From Trichomonas vaginalis G3 (lineage: Eukaryota > Parabasalia > Trichomonadida > Trichomonadidae), in NCBI RefSeq assembly GCF_026262505.1, contig NC_067207.1, forward strand, positions 15,468,082 through 15,532,081: 64,000 nucleotides of DNA. Reading direction: 5' to 3'. Shown one piece after another: positions 40,905 to 51,139 of this stretch. Within the stretch, counting starts at the first letter, position 1. Every line of letters begins with the position of its first letter. A program made the translations under genes and the position numbers. Below the pieces are notes generated by a model, which had not been told where the DNA came from, searched no databases, and saw nothing but the letters and a program-made list of their open reading frames with translations.

Positions 40905-42035
40905 CTAATATAATATACAGCAAGAGAAACAATTATATTTTTCCATTGGAACAGATTCCAAATTTTCTGTTTCCGGAAGTTTTTTCTTATTTACATTTGT
41001 ATTTTCAATAGAGCGGATTAAATCAACAGATGTCAATCCAACTCTTACGAAAGAAGTCATTCCTTCGCAAACCTTTGCATTATACTTAACAATCTGAGCA
41101 TTATTGATACTAGTATCAACATCTTTCTCCCATTGTTCGCAAGGAACAATTCCATTAAATTTCATGAAAAACGGCGATTTCAGTAATTCGTCTACTGTCG
41201 CGCGTTTCACGGGGTCTACAGCAAGCATCATCCGCATTACTTGCTCTATCTCTGGATTCGCGCCTTCAGGATATTGTAAAGTCGTACTCTTAATATTTCT
41301 GATGATTTCGAAGACTGTTTCGCCATCGTATGGTATTTGTTGGTATTCTGTCTGAAAAAGGGTAACACCTAGAGACCACACATCTTCTTTCGCAGGACTA
41401 GAAGATTGAATTCCACAATCTCCATCTGTTAAAGCTTCAGGAGCTTGGTATGCAGGGCTTCCTACAACCATTTCTGTACTCTGAAAGCTATGTCCCACGC
41501 CGAAATCTGCTAATATTGCGCGGCCATCTGATTTTATCAAAATATTTGAGGGTTTTATATCTTGATGAACCATGCCGTTGTTATGTAAATACTGTAATGC
41601 TTCGAGAATTTGATGAAATATAGAGCAAACGTAATTGTCTTGAAGAGGTATCGGTTGGTTAATGAGATCAAAAAGACTACCGCAGTTAGCATACTCGATA
41701 ACTAAGTAGACGATGTCTTTTTCTGTATTATGTAATACTTCAAAAAGTTTTAAAATGTTATTGTGTGAATATCTTCTCATTAATGAAATTTCGCGTTCGA
41801 GCTGAGAAACACCATTTTCTATATGCTGTAATTCGCTCAGCTTGAACTTCTTGATTGCATATTTTTCTTTTGTATTCTGATCAATGGCTAGATAAACGTT
41901 CGAAAATGCGCCGTTTCCTATTTTTTTAAGAAACAAATACTGGTTTATCTGCTTGAGTGGCTTTGTTTCTTCTGAACAGGATCCATCTGACTCGAACTGC
42001 TTGATCAGGGGATCGTTTTCCCCATTAAACAGCAT
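40905..42035 (-). CDS. Ser/Thr kinase, CaMKK/LKB1-like, with CaaX-like tail
   Basis: A 376-residue kinase, apparently active: IGNGAFSNVYLA (Gly loop), YAIKKF (Lys), VHQDIKPSNILI (HQD variant of HRD), LADFGVGHSF (DFG) and VVGSPAYQAPEAL (activation segment to APE), then DVWSLGVTLFQ. The LEREISLMRRYSHNNILKLF part and the GSPAYQAPE segment resemble the CaMKK/LKB1 group that activates AMPK-type kinases. The protein ends NCFSCCILY; the last four residues (CILY) form a CaaX-like prenylation box with a second Cys beside it, so membrane attachment is plausible. Group placement is by eye. Confidence 0.85.
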   Translation of the reverse strand: MLFNGENDPLIKQFESDGSCSEETKPLKQINQYLFLKKIGNGAFSNVYLAIDQNTKEKYAIKKFKLSELQHIENGVSQLEREISLMRRYSHNNILKLFEVLHNTEKDIVYLVIEYANCGSLFDLINQPIPLQDNYVCSIFHQILEALQYLHNNGMVHQDIKPSNILIKSDGRAILADFGVGHSFQSTEMVVGSPAYQAPEALTDGDCGIQSSSPAKEDVWSLGVTLFQTEYQQIPYDGETVFEIIRNIKSTTLQYPEGANPEIEQVMRMMLAVDPVKRATVDELLKSPFFMKFNGIVPCEQWEKDVDTSINNAQIVKYNAKVCEGMTSFVRVGLTSVDLIRSIENTNVNKKKLPETENLESVPMEKYNCFSCCILY

Positions 42036-42107
42036 TGAAAGAAGCTATTTATAAATTTTTTCCCTGCTTAATTTTATATGACCCTTAATTTTTAGGCTTT
42101 TTTTATA

Positions 42108-42785
42108 ATGAAAGGTCGAATTGGATTTTTAAGGTATAATAACGAAATTAAAGAGTTTAAATATGAACCAAAAGAAAATGTCAATAAGGCGATTGCTAAA
42201 GCGACTAATAAATTCAAATTAAACCAAAAAAATATAATAATTTATTATTTAAACAAACCTTTAAACATGAATAATACATTTGGTAGTATTGGCTTCCAAG
42301 ATTATGACATTTTCGATATTATTACAACGCGAGATCAAGAAGTTCAAGTCAAATTAGAACATTCCCCAAGAATTAGTTCAGATGATGACATAGAAATTGA
42401 CGGTTTTAGTTCAAGTGAGGATGAAATGGAAGCAGAGAAACTACCTGAGCATATTGACGATCTTTTAGCAATGGGATTTGATAAAGATACTTCTGCTGCT
42501 GCCCTATCAGTTACACATGGTGATGTCAATGCTGCTGTATCATTAATACTCAGTGGAAATGTTTCCCACTTCGAAAAACCAAAACAACCAGTTAAAGTCA
42601 TTAAAGAAACAGAAATTACACCGGAATTCTTAGCTCATGGTTGGAAAGATCATTTCAGAGATTGTATGGATTCTTCAGATGCATTAAACGAGTTTGTTGC
42701 AGAAATTGCAAGATATGATCCAGAACTTCATTATTATTTAGCTCAAAATCAAGATATCCTTGATGAATTCATTTACGATGAATAA
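42108..42785 (+). CDS. Ubiquitin-like plus UBA domain protein
   Basis: A 225-residue protein. Residues 1-~78 look like a ubiquitin-like domain (IGFLRYNNEIKEFKYEPKEN, IIIYYLNKPLNMNNTFGSIG, DYDIFDIIT). An acidic Ser-rich linker follows. Residues ~112-150 form a UBA domain with the MGF signature (IDDLLAMGFDKDTSAAALSV, GDVNAAVSLILSG). The C-terminal ~55 residues are helical and acidic. The UBL-UBA order suggests a shuttle receptor bringing ubiquitylated proteins to the proteasome, as Rad23 or Dsk2 do, though the second UBA of Rad23 is absent. Confidence 0.7.
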   Translation: MKGRIGFLRYNNEIKEFKYEPKENVNKAIAKATNKFKLNQKNIIIYYLNKPLNMNNTFGSIGFQDYDIFDIITTRDQEVQVKLEHSPRISSDDDIEIDGFSSSEDEMEAEKLPEHIDDLLAMGFDKDTSAAALSVTHGDVNAAVSLILSGNVSHFEKPKQPVKVIKETEITPEFLAHGWKDHFRDCMDSSDALNEFVAEIARYDPELHYYLAQNQDILDEFIYDE

Positions 42786-43491
42786 TTCTAGATTTGGTTT
42801 TACTATTTTCCTATGAAATCACTAATTATTTTGTTTTTGTTTGAATTATATCTTTTTCCTCCTACAATAAAGCTGTTTTTATTAATAAACTTTAGATCAT
42901 TAGTTATTATTTCTCATAAAACTCGCACAGAAAATTGGAACATTATCATTTATTTTAGGCATATGTATTATTGAACTATAACTCTATTTATATTAATTAA
43001 GCGCAATCCTCTTATACACAACTTTATTTAATAGCTCCATGTGCATGGTATCATTCGATGTCTAACTTCTAATTGTTTCATTTTTGGGTATTTCGAGTCT
43101 TTTTTATTAGAAGTCAAATTCATAAGCTCAATATATTCAATTTATTTTCACCAAAATTTCCTAATAGATGCATTGCAATTCAAGTAGGGATCATTACAAT
43201 GCAATCTGATAAATTTATCTTTTTAAAATGACCATGAAAATATAAAATATCATTGTCTTCTATGAAAATAATATTATCGTCTTTTTTCCAGTCAAAAATA
43301 ATAATGTACAAATTGATATAGGATTATTATTTTGACATTGAGACATCATTTGGATAAACCACTATTCCACTCCATTTAAAAAGAATTGTAGCTCTTCAAA
43401 TCTATTTGTAGTATGGGTGATGTATCTCTCGTTCTATTCTAATTAAGGAAAAAAAAATTAAGAAAAATTCATTTATACAATACGATTTTAT
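42786..43491. other. Intergenic
   Basis: AT-rich. No open frame or RNA gene recognised. Confidence 0.55.
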
Positions 43492-43773
43492 TTATTTGCT
43501 AAATAAATATGGAACGTTTCCACTTGGATTTTTGATCAAAGATTTTAAGAAGTCAAGTAGACTAGAATTGGTATCTGATAAAATTGAGATTGGTCCACAC
43601 CCTGCTGTTTCATAAAAAGTCAATTTGCTTTCATATGAATAAGGTTCAACTTCTCGAGAATTTTGAATATGATCATTTGTGATATTGAAATCATATATGC
43701 ATGAAATCACTTTGTAATACCCTCCTCTGGGCGAAGTGTAAAAAATGTTATTTGCATTATTATTGATAATATA

Positions 43774-43799
43774 GGGTGTCCAAAGGTGCGTTTAGCACA
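43774..43799. repeat. Mariner left terminal inverted repeat
   Basis: It begins GGGTGTCCAAAGGTG and pairs with 45046-45071, with one mismatch at base 16. Confidence 0.93.
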
Positions 43800-43977
43800 G
43801 CGCTCTATATGAGACTATTAAAGGAGATATATGCTGATTATAAATATATAATAAAAAATATGAATATATGTATATGATGAGTATGTTGTATTTTGGCGCC
43901 ATGCCGGGATATAAAATGAATTTTGAGACAAGAGGCGGTTTCGCGGGAAATTTTGGCGGGATTTTTTCATTTTTTTA

Positions 43978-44993
43978 ATGAATCATAAAGAAAACATCCT
44001 CGCTCTTGCAAAAAAATGCAAAGACTGTAAAAAAATCTACGAGACATTGGTAAAATGCTTCGGTATGGATGCTCCTAGCTATTCCACTGTAACGTATCAT
44101 GTTAGGATGTATCACTTCATGAACAAAAAGGCGCCCATCATAAAAATTGACAAAAAATCGCCGGATCAAAGAAAAATCAAAGCAATTCTTCAAGCGCTAG
44201 ATGAAGACCCAAGAGCATCACTCAGAAGGATAGAGGAGATGACAAAGATACCACGTACAACAGTCAGTTATTATCTGCACAATTATTTGAACTACAAACT
44301 AGCGTATACACGTTGGGTTCCGCACAACCTTAATTCAGTTCAAAAAAAATCTAGAGTCCAATCTTCGAAAGAGCTCCTCTCTATATTGGGTGCGTATCAA
44401 TCCAAGAAGTTTGCTTTTTAGTAACAGGGGACGAGTCTTGGTTTCAATATGCAACAGAAGCCAAAATCATGTGGATCCCGAAGGATGAAAATCCGCAAAC
44501 ATTCCCGAAGAAAAAAATTGACACACCAATGATGATGTTGTCGGTTTTTTGGGGCGTGAATGGCATCATCGCAATTGATATTCTTCAAAAACCTAATACG
44601 ATGAATGCTCAGTATCTAATTGACAATGTTCTTACTCAAATTATCAATTCTGATGAGTTTGAGAAATCCAAACAACAAAAACAAAAGTTTGCAATTCATT
44701 TTGATAATTCAAGAGTTCACAAAAGTCATAAGGTAATGAATTACTTGGTGGAAAACAATGTCAAAGTTGTTCCAAACCCAATTTATTCACCTGATATTGC
44801 ACCCTCTGACTTTTATTTATTCGGCACGCTAAAAAAGAGAGCTGAAGGACGCGAATTCGCGAGTCCAGATGATCTTGAAAATTTTGTAAGAGAGCAATTT
44901 GAGCAATTTTCTCATGATGATTTAAAGCGTGTCTTTCAAGCCTGGATCGATCGCTGCGAACGCGTGATTGAATCCAATGGTGATTATATTTAA
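43978..44993 (+). pseudogene. Mariner transposase, frame-shifted
   Basis: Two frames cover the transposase: 43978-44421 (N-terminal DNA-binding part, with helix-turn-helix-like IEEMTKIPRTTVSYYLHNYL) and 44469-44993 (catalytic part). The catalytic Asp residues sit in GDESWFQ (just ahead of the second frame's first ATG), HFDNSRVHKS and SPDIAPSDFYLFG. The spacing of the last two is about 34, as in mariners. A shift near 44410-44420 separates the halves. Length overall (about 340 residues) is normal. Confidence 0.9.
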
Positions 44994-45045
44994 ATAAACT
45001 TTATATATATGTAACTTGTTTATTTCTATTCGCAGTATTCAGGTT

Positions 45046-45071
45046 TGTGCTAAACACACCTTTGGACACCC
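45046..45071. repeat. Mariner right terminal inverted repeat
   Basis: It ends CACCTTTGGACACCC, the complement of the left repeat. Confidence 0.93.
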
Positions 45072-45769
45072 ATATGATCGACGAAATGAATTGATCCTCT
45101 ATAAATAATTATTAATTGATCTGACGCAGTATTATCAACTATATTGCAATTTATTAGTGGACAATTTGACGAATGAGCTAATTTGAGACATGAAATATCG
45201 GTGGAATTATTAGATGAAAATAATGAATATGTTATATTACCATTAAAAGTGCTATCGCCTAACCAAAATCCTGAGATTGAATGCGTATAACAATATGAAA
45301 TATTGACTCTTTTTATTATAACTTCACCATAACAATGGCAAACTGGAGTTTCACCATTCACACTATCCAAATTCGTAAATGATGATTCAATGTTATAATT
45401 TTTATATTTCACATTAAATATGCTCTTTATATAGCAATGTTGACCGCTACGTGAAGCTGAGCATTTATATGAACAAACTCTTTTCTGGACAATATCCCCA
45501 TGTGAATCAATGTGTATATTACATCCATCACCATTATATGAATTATTATAAAAAAGAGAGGACTCAATAAGAATCTTTGCAGAAGTGACTTCTGAATCAT
45601 ATGAAAGAAACCGTGCATTACTATTCGCTGATATAATATCAAAAATGTAATAACTATTTCCATTGGAAATAATGCCGTTATAATAGCTGTTATTAGTTTC
45701 ATCAAAAAATTCGTTCCATTCTAATTTTGCTTGTATTATGATTTGATAATTAGGAAATCCCATTAACAT

Positions 45770-46296
45770 GAACTGTTAAAATGCAACCACCCGATGTTTT
45801 CATTCATGAATCAAAATATGAGAAAATAAAAAATAAAAATAATTTGCGGTTTTAATCAAAAAGTCATATTGAATATTTTGAAACAGCAAACGGTGTTTTC
45901 GGAATGCCAGACATAAATTTGTTTGTTTGTTTATTAATGAATAGAATTCATACCCCTATTTTATTGCATTTTTTGAATGACAATTCAAAATTTGTATGCA
46001 ATAAATCTTTCATTTTTATACCGTAAATATTTCTATGACAACTATAATTTTCGCTGCTTATGCAGCTAATAATGAATTAAATACGAATTTTATGCGGTCT
46101 ATATTATAGTTTACTAAAAACCAACGAAATGACATCAGAAATCTATTTCAATTTTACGGATTTATATATAGATAACGCTTGGACATTTTATAAAACTCAA
46201 AGATTTTAATCTCAATTCAGATTGTACATATTTAATGCGACTGCTAACATTATTGAACAAAATTATTCAGAATTTTAAATGATGCTCAACTCCGGA
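45770..46296. other. Intergenic, left flank of the Polinton
   Basis: AT-rich with no gene. It runs up to a 22-base A tract at 46297-46318 that marks the change into the element. Confidence 0.55.
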
Positions 46297-46437
46297 AAAA
46301 AAAAAAAAAAAAAAAAAAGGTAGTGGGGCTTCCAGGGCTGCGCCCCTCTAGCCCCTGAAGATGTTTAGTATAAATGAAGTTCTTATATACGGGTCTTCCA
46401 GGAGCTTTTCACAAAATATATATGTTTTCATGTTTTG

Positions 46438-46457
46438 TCACTTTTCTGTCACTTTTC
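46438..46457 (+). promoter_or_regulatory. Tandem host-type initiators before the methyltransferase
   Basis: TCACTTTTC occurs twice, 11 bases apart, about 35-50 bases upstream of the ATG. It matches the trichomonad initiator. Confidence 0.5.
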
Positions 46458-46489
46458 AGGTAAAAACATTTTTATTATATATATATAAA

Positions 46490-47308
46490 ATGAATTTTAC
46501 AAAACCACCGTTACCGTTCTTTGGAAATAAGAGTAGATGTAAAGATATTCTATTGAGAGAACTTAAGAAACTACCGAATGGTCTAACATTTGTAGATTTG
46601 TTCGGTGGAAGTTTCTATATATCTCATTTGTGCCATACTGTATTTCCTGACTCAAAGATTATATGCAATGACTTCGACAACTATATGAACCGTCTCAAAC
46701 ATATACCAGACACAAACAAAATATTGAAAGAGTTAAAAGAAAAGATACCTATAGGTAAGATGGAACGTATACCATTAGATAAGAAAAATACTGTCAGAGA
46801 GGTTTTGAAAAAAGCAGAATATATAGACTGGGATAGTATATCTGCTAGACTATTATATAGTGGTGCTATAAGAGTTCATGACATTGAAACACTTATGTCA
46901 AAAGTTTTATATCTTAACTATACAAATGTTTTCAAAGAGAACATAGAAAAATATACTGAGGGTATAGAGTTTGTGAGATGTCGTTGGACAGAGTTGTATG
47001 AAAAATATAAAGACAAGGAAAATGTTTTCTTTATAGTGGACCCGCCGTTCTATAACACATGGGATTTTCAATACCAAGTAGACTGGACTTTGAGAGACTC
47101 TTTAGAAACTTTAGACGTTTTACATAACCATCCATGCTTTTACTTTACATCCGATAAAAGTGGTTTGGAAAGTGTCATGAAATGGTTAGAGGACATACAT
47201 GACTATGAGTTTAGATACGATAAGATAGAATATGAGAGAGGTCCTATAAACTGGAGAAAGTGTCATAACAAAGAAATTTTACTAGTAAGTAAATGTGGTT
47301 TGAAATAG
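46490..47308 (+). CDS. Polinton-borne Dam-like DNA adenine methyltransferase
   Basis: A 272-residue protein, open, of the D12/Dam class that methylates N6 of adenine. The N-terminal PPLPFFGNKSRCKDILLREL is the target/AdoMet region (FxGxK type), TFVDLFGGSFYIS is the AdoMet loop and IVDPPFYNTWDF is the catalytic DPPY-type motif (DPPF). T. vaginalis is known for 6mA in DNA and for methyltransferases of Maverick origin. Two TCACTTTTC words (46438-46446 and 46449-46457) precede it, so the host machinery could transcribe it. Start chosen at the ATG 46490, ahead of the conserved motif; a longer frame begins upstream. Confidence 0.88.
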   Translation: MNFTKPPLPFFGNKSRCKDILLRELKKLPNGLTFVDLFGGSFYISHLCHTVFPDSKIICNDFDNYMNRLKHIPDTNKILKELKEKIPIGKMERIPLDKKNTVREVLKKAEYIDWDSISARLLYSGAIRVHDIETLMSKVLYLNYTNVFKENIEKYTEGIEFVRCRWTELYEKYKDKENVFFIVDPPFYNTWDFQYQVDWTLRDSLETLDVLHNHPCFYFTSDKSGLESVMKWLEDIHDYEFRYDKIEYERGPINWRKCHNKEILLVSKCGLK

Positions 47309-47424
47309 GACTACTTGTTTTAGGTTTTTTCCATTGTGTCATTTATTTATTTGACGTGGCAGAAAGATATAGAGAATATGAAGATGAACCAATACCAGCA
47401 AATGTTCAGCATATGTACTCGTAA
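47293..47424 (+). CDS. Small single-pass membrane protein in Polinton
   Basis: A 43-residue frame overlapping the end of the methyltransferase gene. It has one hydrophobic helix (IGLLVLGFFHCVIYLF) followed by a charged tail (DVAERYREYEDEP). No family recognised. The tight overlap with its neighbour supports it being a real gene. Confidence 0.5.
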   Translation: MWFEIGLLVLGFFHCVIYLFDVAERYREYEDEPIPANVQHMYS

Positions 47425-47447
47425 GAGATATTTTTATCTAATATTAA

Positions 47448-47810
47448 ATGGACGCACAGAACTTAGCGAATGCACAGCAACCTGGACAACCAAACCCAGA
47501 GAATATTCCAAATGAAGTTAGAATACAAACTGCAATGGCAAACTATGGTCAAGTGCCAACAGATGTACAAATGCAAACTGCCATGTCAAATGACGCTGCG
47601 TTAGGCTTACCACCATGGTATGCAAATATGAGATGGAAAGAGTTTTATACAAACCCTGAAGTGGGATATAAACAACTTTATGCAGATGACGCGAACACAG
47701 GAGTTGACCCAGAATATGTTTTCTACCAGAGGAGAAACAGAATGTATGAGCTCCAGTTAAAGAATGCTATGGAACTCAACAGGAAACGTAAGAGACTAGG
47801 CGGACATTAG
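47448..47810 (+). CDS. Polinton hypothetical protein, Gln/Asn/Pro-rich
   Basis: A 120-residue protein with two copies of a VxxQTAMxN motif (EVRIQTAMANYGQVP, DVQMQTAMSNDAA), then LPPWYANMRWKEFYTN and a basic end (NRKRKRLGGH). No known domain. Position among small structural-type genes suggests a virion component, by inference only. Confidence 0.5.
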   Translation: MDAQNLANAQQPGQPNPENIPNEVRIQTAMANYGQVPTDVQMQTAMSNDAALGLPPWYANMRWKEFYTNPEVGYKQLYADDANTGVDPEYVFYQRRNRMYELQLKNAMELNRKRKRLGGH

Positions 47811-47827
47811 ATTTTTACATATAGTAA

Positions 47828-48070
47828 ATGGGTTTCTTCAGTAAGATAGGAAACTTCTTTCGAAATGTCGGAAGAGGTATATGGAATGGAATAAAATCTG
47901 TCGGAAGAGGAATTTGGAACGGAGTCAAAAATATTGGTAAAAGAGTAGGTCAGTTCGTTGGTATTATACCTAAAGACCCTGAACCAGAAGAGCAAGCTCC
48001 TGTTATACAACAGCCTGAACCTGCACCACAGTCTAGTTGGCAACCAAATCCAACACCTCAACCGTATTAA
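47828..48070 (+). CDS. Polinton small amphipathic protein
   Basis: An 80-residue protein. Residues 1-45 form a repeated amphipathic helix (FFSKIGNFFRNVGRGIWNGI, then SVGRGIWNGVKNIGKRVG). Residues 50-80 are Pro/Gln-rich. It resembles membrane-active minor capsid proteins of related viruses in general character; the identity is not proven. Confidence 0.5.
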   Translation: MGFFSKIGNFFRNVGRGIWNGIKSVGRGIWNGVKNIGKRVGQFVGIIPKDPEPEEQAPVIQQPEPAPQSSWQPNPTPQPY

Positions 48071-48141
48071 AATTATATTTTTACCGTTCGATAGTATGTA
48101 TATGAAACTAAGTTCTAAGTAAAACGCGTGGTATAATGGAA

Positions 48142-48917
48142 TTATTCTCTTTCTTCCATCTGTAGTAAACCATACTTGAAAGTCTGAAATACTTCCACTC
48201 GGTGGTTCATATAGCTTTGTAGGTTTTCGTAAAAGTCATTTGCCAAGCATAAAAAAGAGTTTTGTGCGCCAGAAAATGAAGCATGAACTATAATAGCATC
48301 TGAGTCGAAAACATCTTTAAATAAATATGGTTCATCTCTTGCATATCGACTGTAAATATTTGCTAAAGGAAGTTTGACTTTCTGATTTAACATTCTTTGC
48401 AAATAATACCATGACATTGCAGTGAATTCTGTATATATTTGTTCGTCTTTCTTTGGATTGTCTTCATAGATTTGAAATGACACTTGTGAATTTTGTTTGT
48501 CATATACAATTCTCACATAAAGTGTGCTCTCGGTATTTGCATATTCATCAGCATATTTTGCATAACATGAATTTATTTTATCTTCTATATTTTTTAACGC
48601 AGTCTGTAAGAAGATGAAAGGTCAACTTGTATTAGCTCAATTTCTTCCCACATTTTTCGTTTCCCTTCAGATATATAATCTATATGAAACCTTACAATAA
48701 ATGGAAAACTTTTATCTTCTACAGACACAAACTTCATTCTACGAAAGCCAATGGCTTTTGTGACAGATGGGTCTCTTAACCATCTTAGTGGGTAGTCAAA
48801 ACGATAGCCTTCATGCTTTACGGTCTCTGTCTCAAACTTTTGACCGACATTAGTAAAAAGTTCATCTAATGGTTTAGTTGTAGCAACTCTTGAATTTTCT
48901 TTTTCTATTGAAAGCAT
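48142..48917 (-). pseudogene. Polinton minus-strand structural-type gene, broken
   Basis: A coding stretch on the minus strand between plus-strand neighbours, part of the Polinton. It begins MLSIEKENSRVATTKPLDEL. Composition (many Phe, Tyr, Asp, few repeats) is that of a globular, perhaps virion, protein; no family is recognised. It is broken, with about one or two breaks. Confidence 0.45.
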
Positions 48918-48935
48918 ATTTTATCTAGAATAAAA

Positions 48936-50180
48936 ATGTCGAAAGAAACAGCGTCTATGAGAGAAATACAACACAACCGACAACTCATTTTGCAAGCTCT
49001 AAATAAGAACACAACAAACTTTTCAAACTATTCTAAGATATCTGAGTCATTGAAAGAAGGAAACTTAAAACTGACGATAAACCCAATGACAGATGAGTTT
49101 CTGTTTCAAGACAGTAAAACCATACTGTTTGTATAAATCCAACAAAAAGAACTTTAAACGAGAAACCTATAGATGAACTTCTTTTGAAGGCAGATATTGA
49201 CAACAAAGCTGACAAAAGTATGTAGATGCAACAAGAGACTATATTCTCGCATGGACAGATAGAACATACCCACAAAAACACCATACACATAACATCTATG
49301 ACGTAGATGAACTACCAGCAATGTTAGATGACAAAGCGGATAAAACATATGTTGACAATAAAATGTCAAGTGAAGTGACAAAGCTGACAAAGAATATTCT
49401 AAAAAGACCATACACAGATTTCTTCGCAACTGTTGGTATAGAAATATTGCAGGAACGGTTGAAGAACCTGATGGAACTGGTGGGGATGTACTACTTTGGA
49501 AACCTCCTAACTTCCACAAGGTTTAACATCGGATGAAGACATAACGACGATGAAATACACTAGATGTAGAAATGTCTATGTCATGGAGGATGAAAACAAA
49601 GTTAAATTCACTGCTCAAGATTTATATGACAACAAAGCTGACAAAACATATGTTAACGTTGAGTTAGATAAAAAAGCTGACAAAACATATGTTAACGATG
49701 AGTTAGTTAAAAAAGCTGACAAAACAGAGCTTCAAACATTAAAGACAGAAATACTCAAACAGTATATCCTATAGGTTCTATTTACACGTCAATGAACTCT
49801 ACCAGACCAGAAACAGTTCTGGGTTTTGGAACTTGGACTCAAATAGTCGACAGGTTTTTTGTATTGTGCAAACTCTTCAAAGGAAACAGGTGGAAGTAAA
49901 ACGATTTCAGGTGCAAATTTACCTGCGCACAGTCACTACGTAAGTTTAACTACATCTGAAGCAGGTTTGCATAGTCATAGATTTTGGGATTGGTCAGGAA
50001 TGACAAAAGGTAAAGGATATTGTTAAAGAGGACGTTAAGTTTGCTATAAATTGTTACTGGAGTAACACTGAGGTAGGAGGAAGCCATACACATCGCGTTT
50101 CAGGGTATACGCAAACAACGGGACAGAGTAAAGACTACATGCCACCTTACATGACAGTTTACGCATGGTATAGAAATGCT
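48936..50180 (+). pseudogene. Polinton fibre-like protein gene, broken
   Basis: The stretch contains repeated KADKTYVN-type units, typical of a coiled or beta-spiral fibre shaft. Towards the end it has a tail-collar-like domain (LGFGTWTQIVDRFFV, ISGANLPAHSH), as in phage and virus attachment proteins. It would be the attachment fibre of a Polinton virion. Several breaks are present. Confidence 0.6.
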
Positions 50181-50199
50181 TAGTCGTCATTTTCAACTT

Positions 50200-51130
50200 C
50201 TTTAGCATATTCGTCAGGAGTTGTCTTATATTGTTAGGAACTGTCTTTGAAAGTATACCACCTTGAACTTTGACAAGTTTGAAACGAGGTCTGACAATAG
50301 TCGTTTTATCTTCTGCTTGCAGTCTGTACATTTTGCCATGTTTGCCTAAAACTTCATAAATTTCTCTTGTATACTTTCTTCTATTTTTACGAACACGAAT
50401 GTGAGTACCTGTCGAGTTCCCATTGTTGTCATAGTCAATAGTATTTTCATATGGGTCGCGTTTAGGTTATTTCTATTTTTACTTTGTCACCTTTCTTAAG
50501 TTTGAAGCCTGGCATTCTTTCTTGTTTGTCTCTTTTGACTAAACTATTAATATATAGTCTTTCTCTAAGTCAGGTTGTTTTCATTTCTTCGGGGGAGTGG
50601 TTTCCCAACCTTTTTGTTTACGGCTATTGTAAATATTTAAAAACTTGTCTCATCTTTGCCATGGAGAAATGTCTATACTTTCGTCATATGACATTTCATC
50701 TACCTCGCCGCCTTGTGGTTGGTTTAAGTCTCTTAAGATTTTTATACAACTGTCAATGACACCAAAGCAGAATGGTTTTGGTCGACAATGAATATTGGTT
50801 TACATTTTTTGAACGCAGATAGTTTTAATATCGTCTGATTTGAAAGAACTTTCACAGTCAGATGTCAGTTTTGTTGGATGGTATTTGTCAACGAATATTG
50901 TCAAAGCAGTTTTCACATCTAAAATATTTTGGACTGTAATGGTATGGCTTCACAGTATCTTGTGTTTTGACCAACAAATATTAACCAGTATGGTGGTCCA
51001 TCTTCTCTATACCTCGGAATGTTTTCCAAATATCCATAAACCAAGCATTTGTGTTGAACTAAAGATTTTATCATGAGTGCTTTCTTTGTCGCTTTAGAAA
51101 CATAGGGGTCCTTGTTGGATTCGCATTTAT
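50200..51130 (-). pseudogene. Polinton integrase (rve) gene, broken
   Basis: On the minus strand, pieces of a retroviral-type integrase core and its C-terminal SH3-like part (MPGFKLKKGDKVKI, KTTIVRPRFKLVKVQG) can be recognised. Integrase is a standard Polinton gene. Many breaks. Confidence 0.55.
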
Positions 51131-51139
51131 CCTATAAAA

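Larger units (their letters stand above)
43774..45071 (+). mobile_element. Mariner transposon (Tvmar1-like)
   Basis: A 1298-bp element with 26-bp terminal inverted repeats (one mismatch) bounded by ATA on both sides, fitting a TA target. Size and D,D34D motifs fit the mariner family known in T. vaginalis. Its transposase is frame-shifted, so this copy is not autonomous; otherwise it looks young. Confidence 0.93.
43492..45769 (-). pseudogene. Surface beta-helix-like gene split by a mariner
   Basis: Two minus-strand coding stretches flank the mariner: 45072-45769 (N-terminal side) and 43492-43773 (C-terminal side). The larger part is rich in Ser, Asn and Tyr with short repeated strand-like units (ESSLFYNNSYNGDGCNIHID, NITYSLFSSNNSTDISCLKL), suggesting a beta-helix surface protein. 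No signal peptide precedes it. Removing the mariner with a TA or ATA duplication leaves the two stretches in different frames, so the gene carries at least one more change. Probably a dead member of a surface-protein family. Confidence 0.65.

Noticed and set aside
1-46296. tRNA, rRNA and spliceosomal introns with the trichomonad 3' site
   Set aside because: I looked for the T-loop GGTTCGAnTCC pattern and the ACTAACACACAG branch/3' site and saw none; a covariance or intron-profile scan could still find one.
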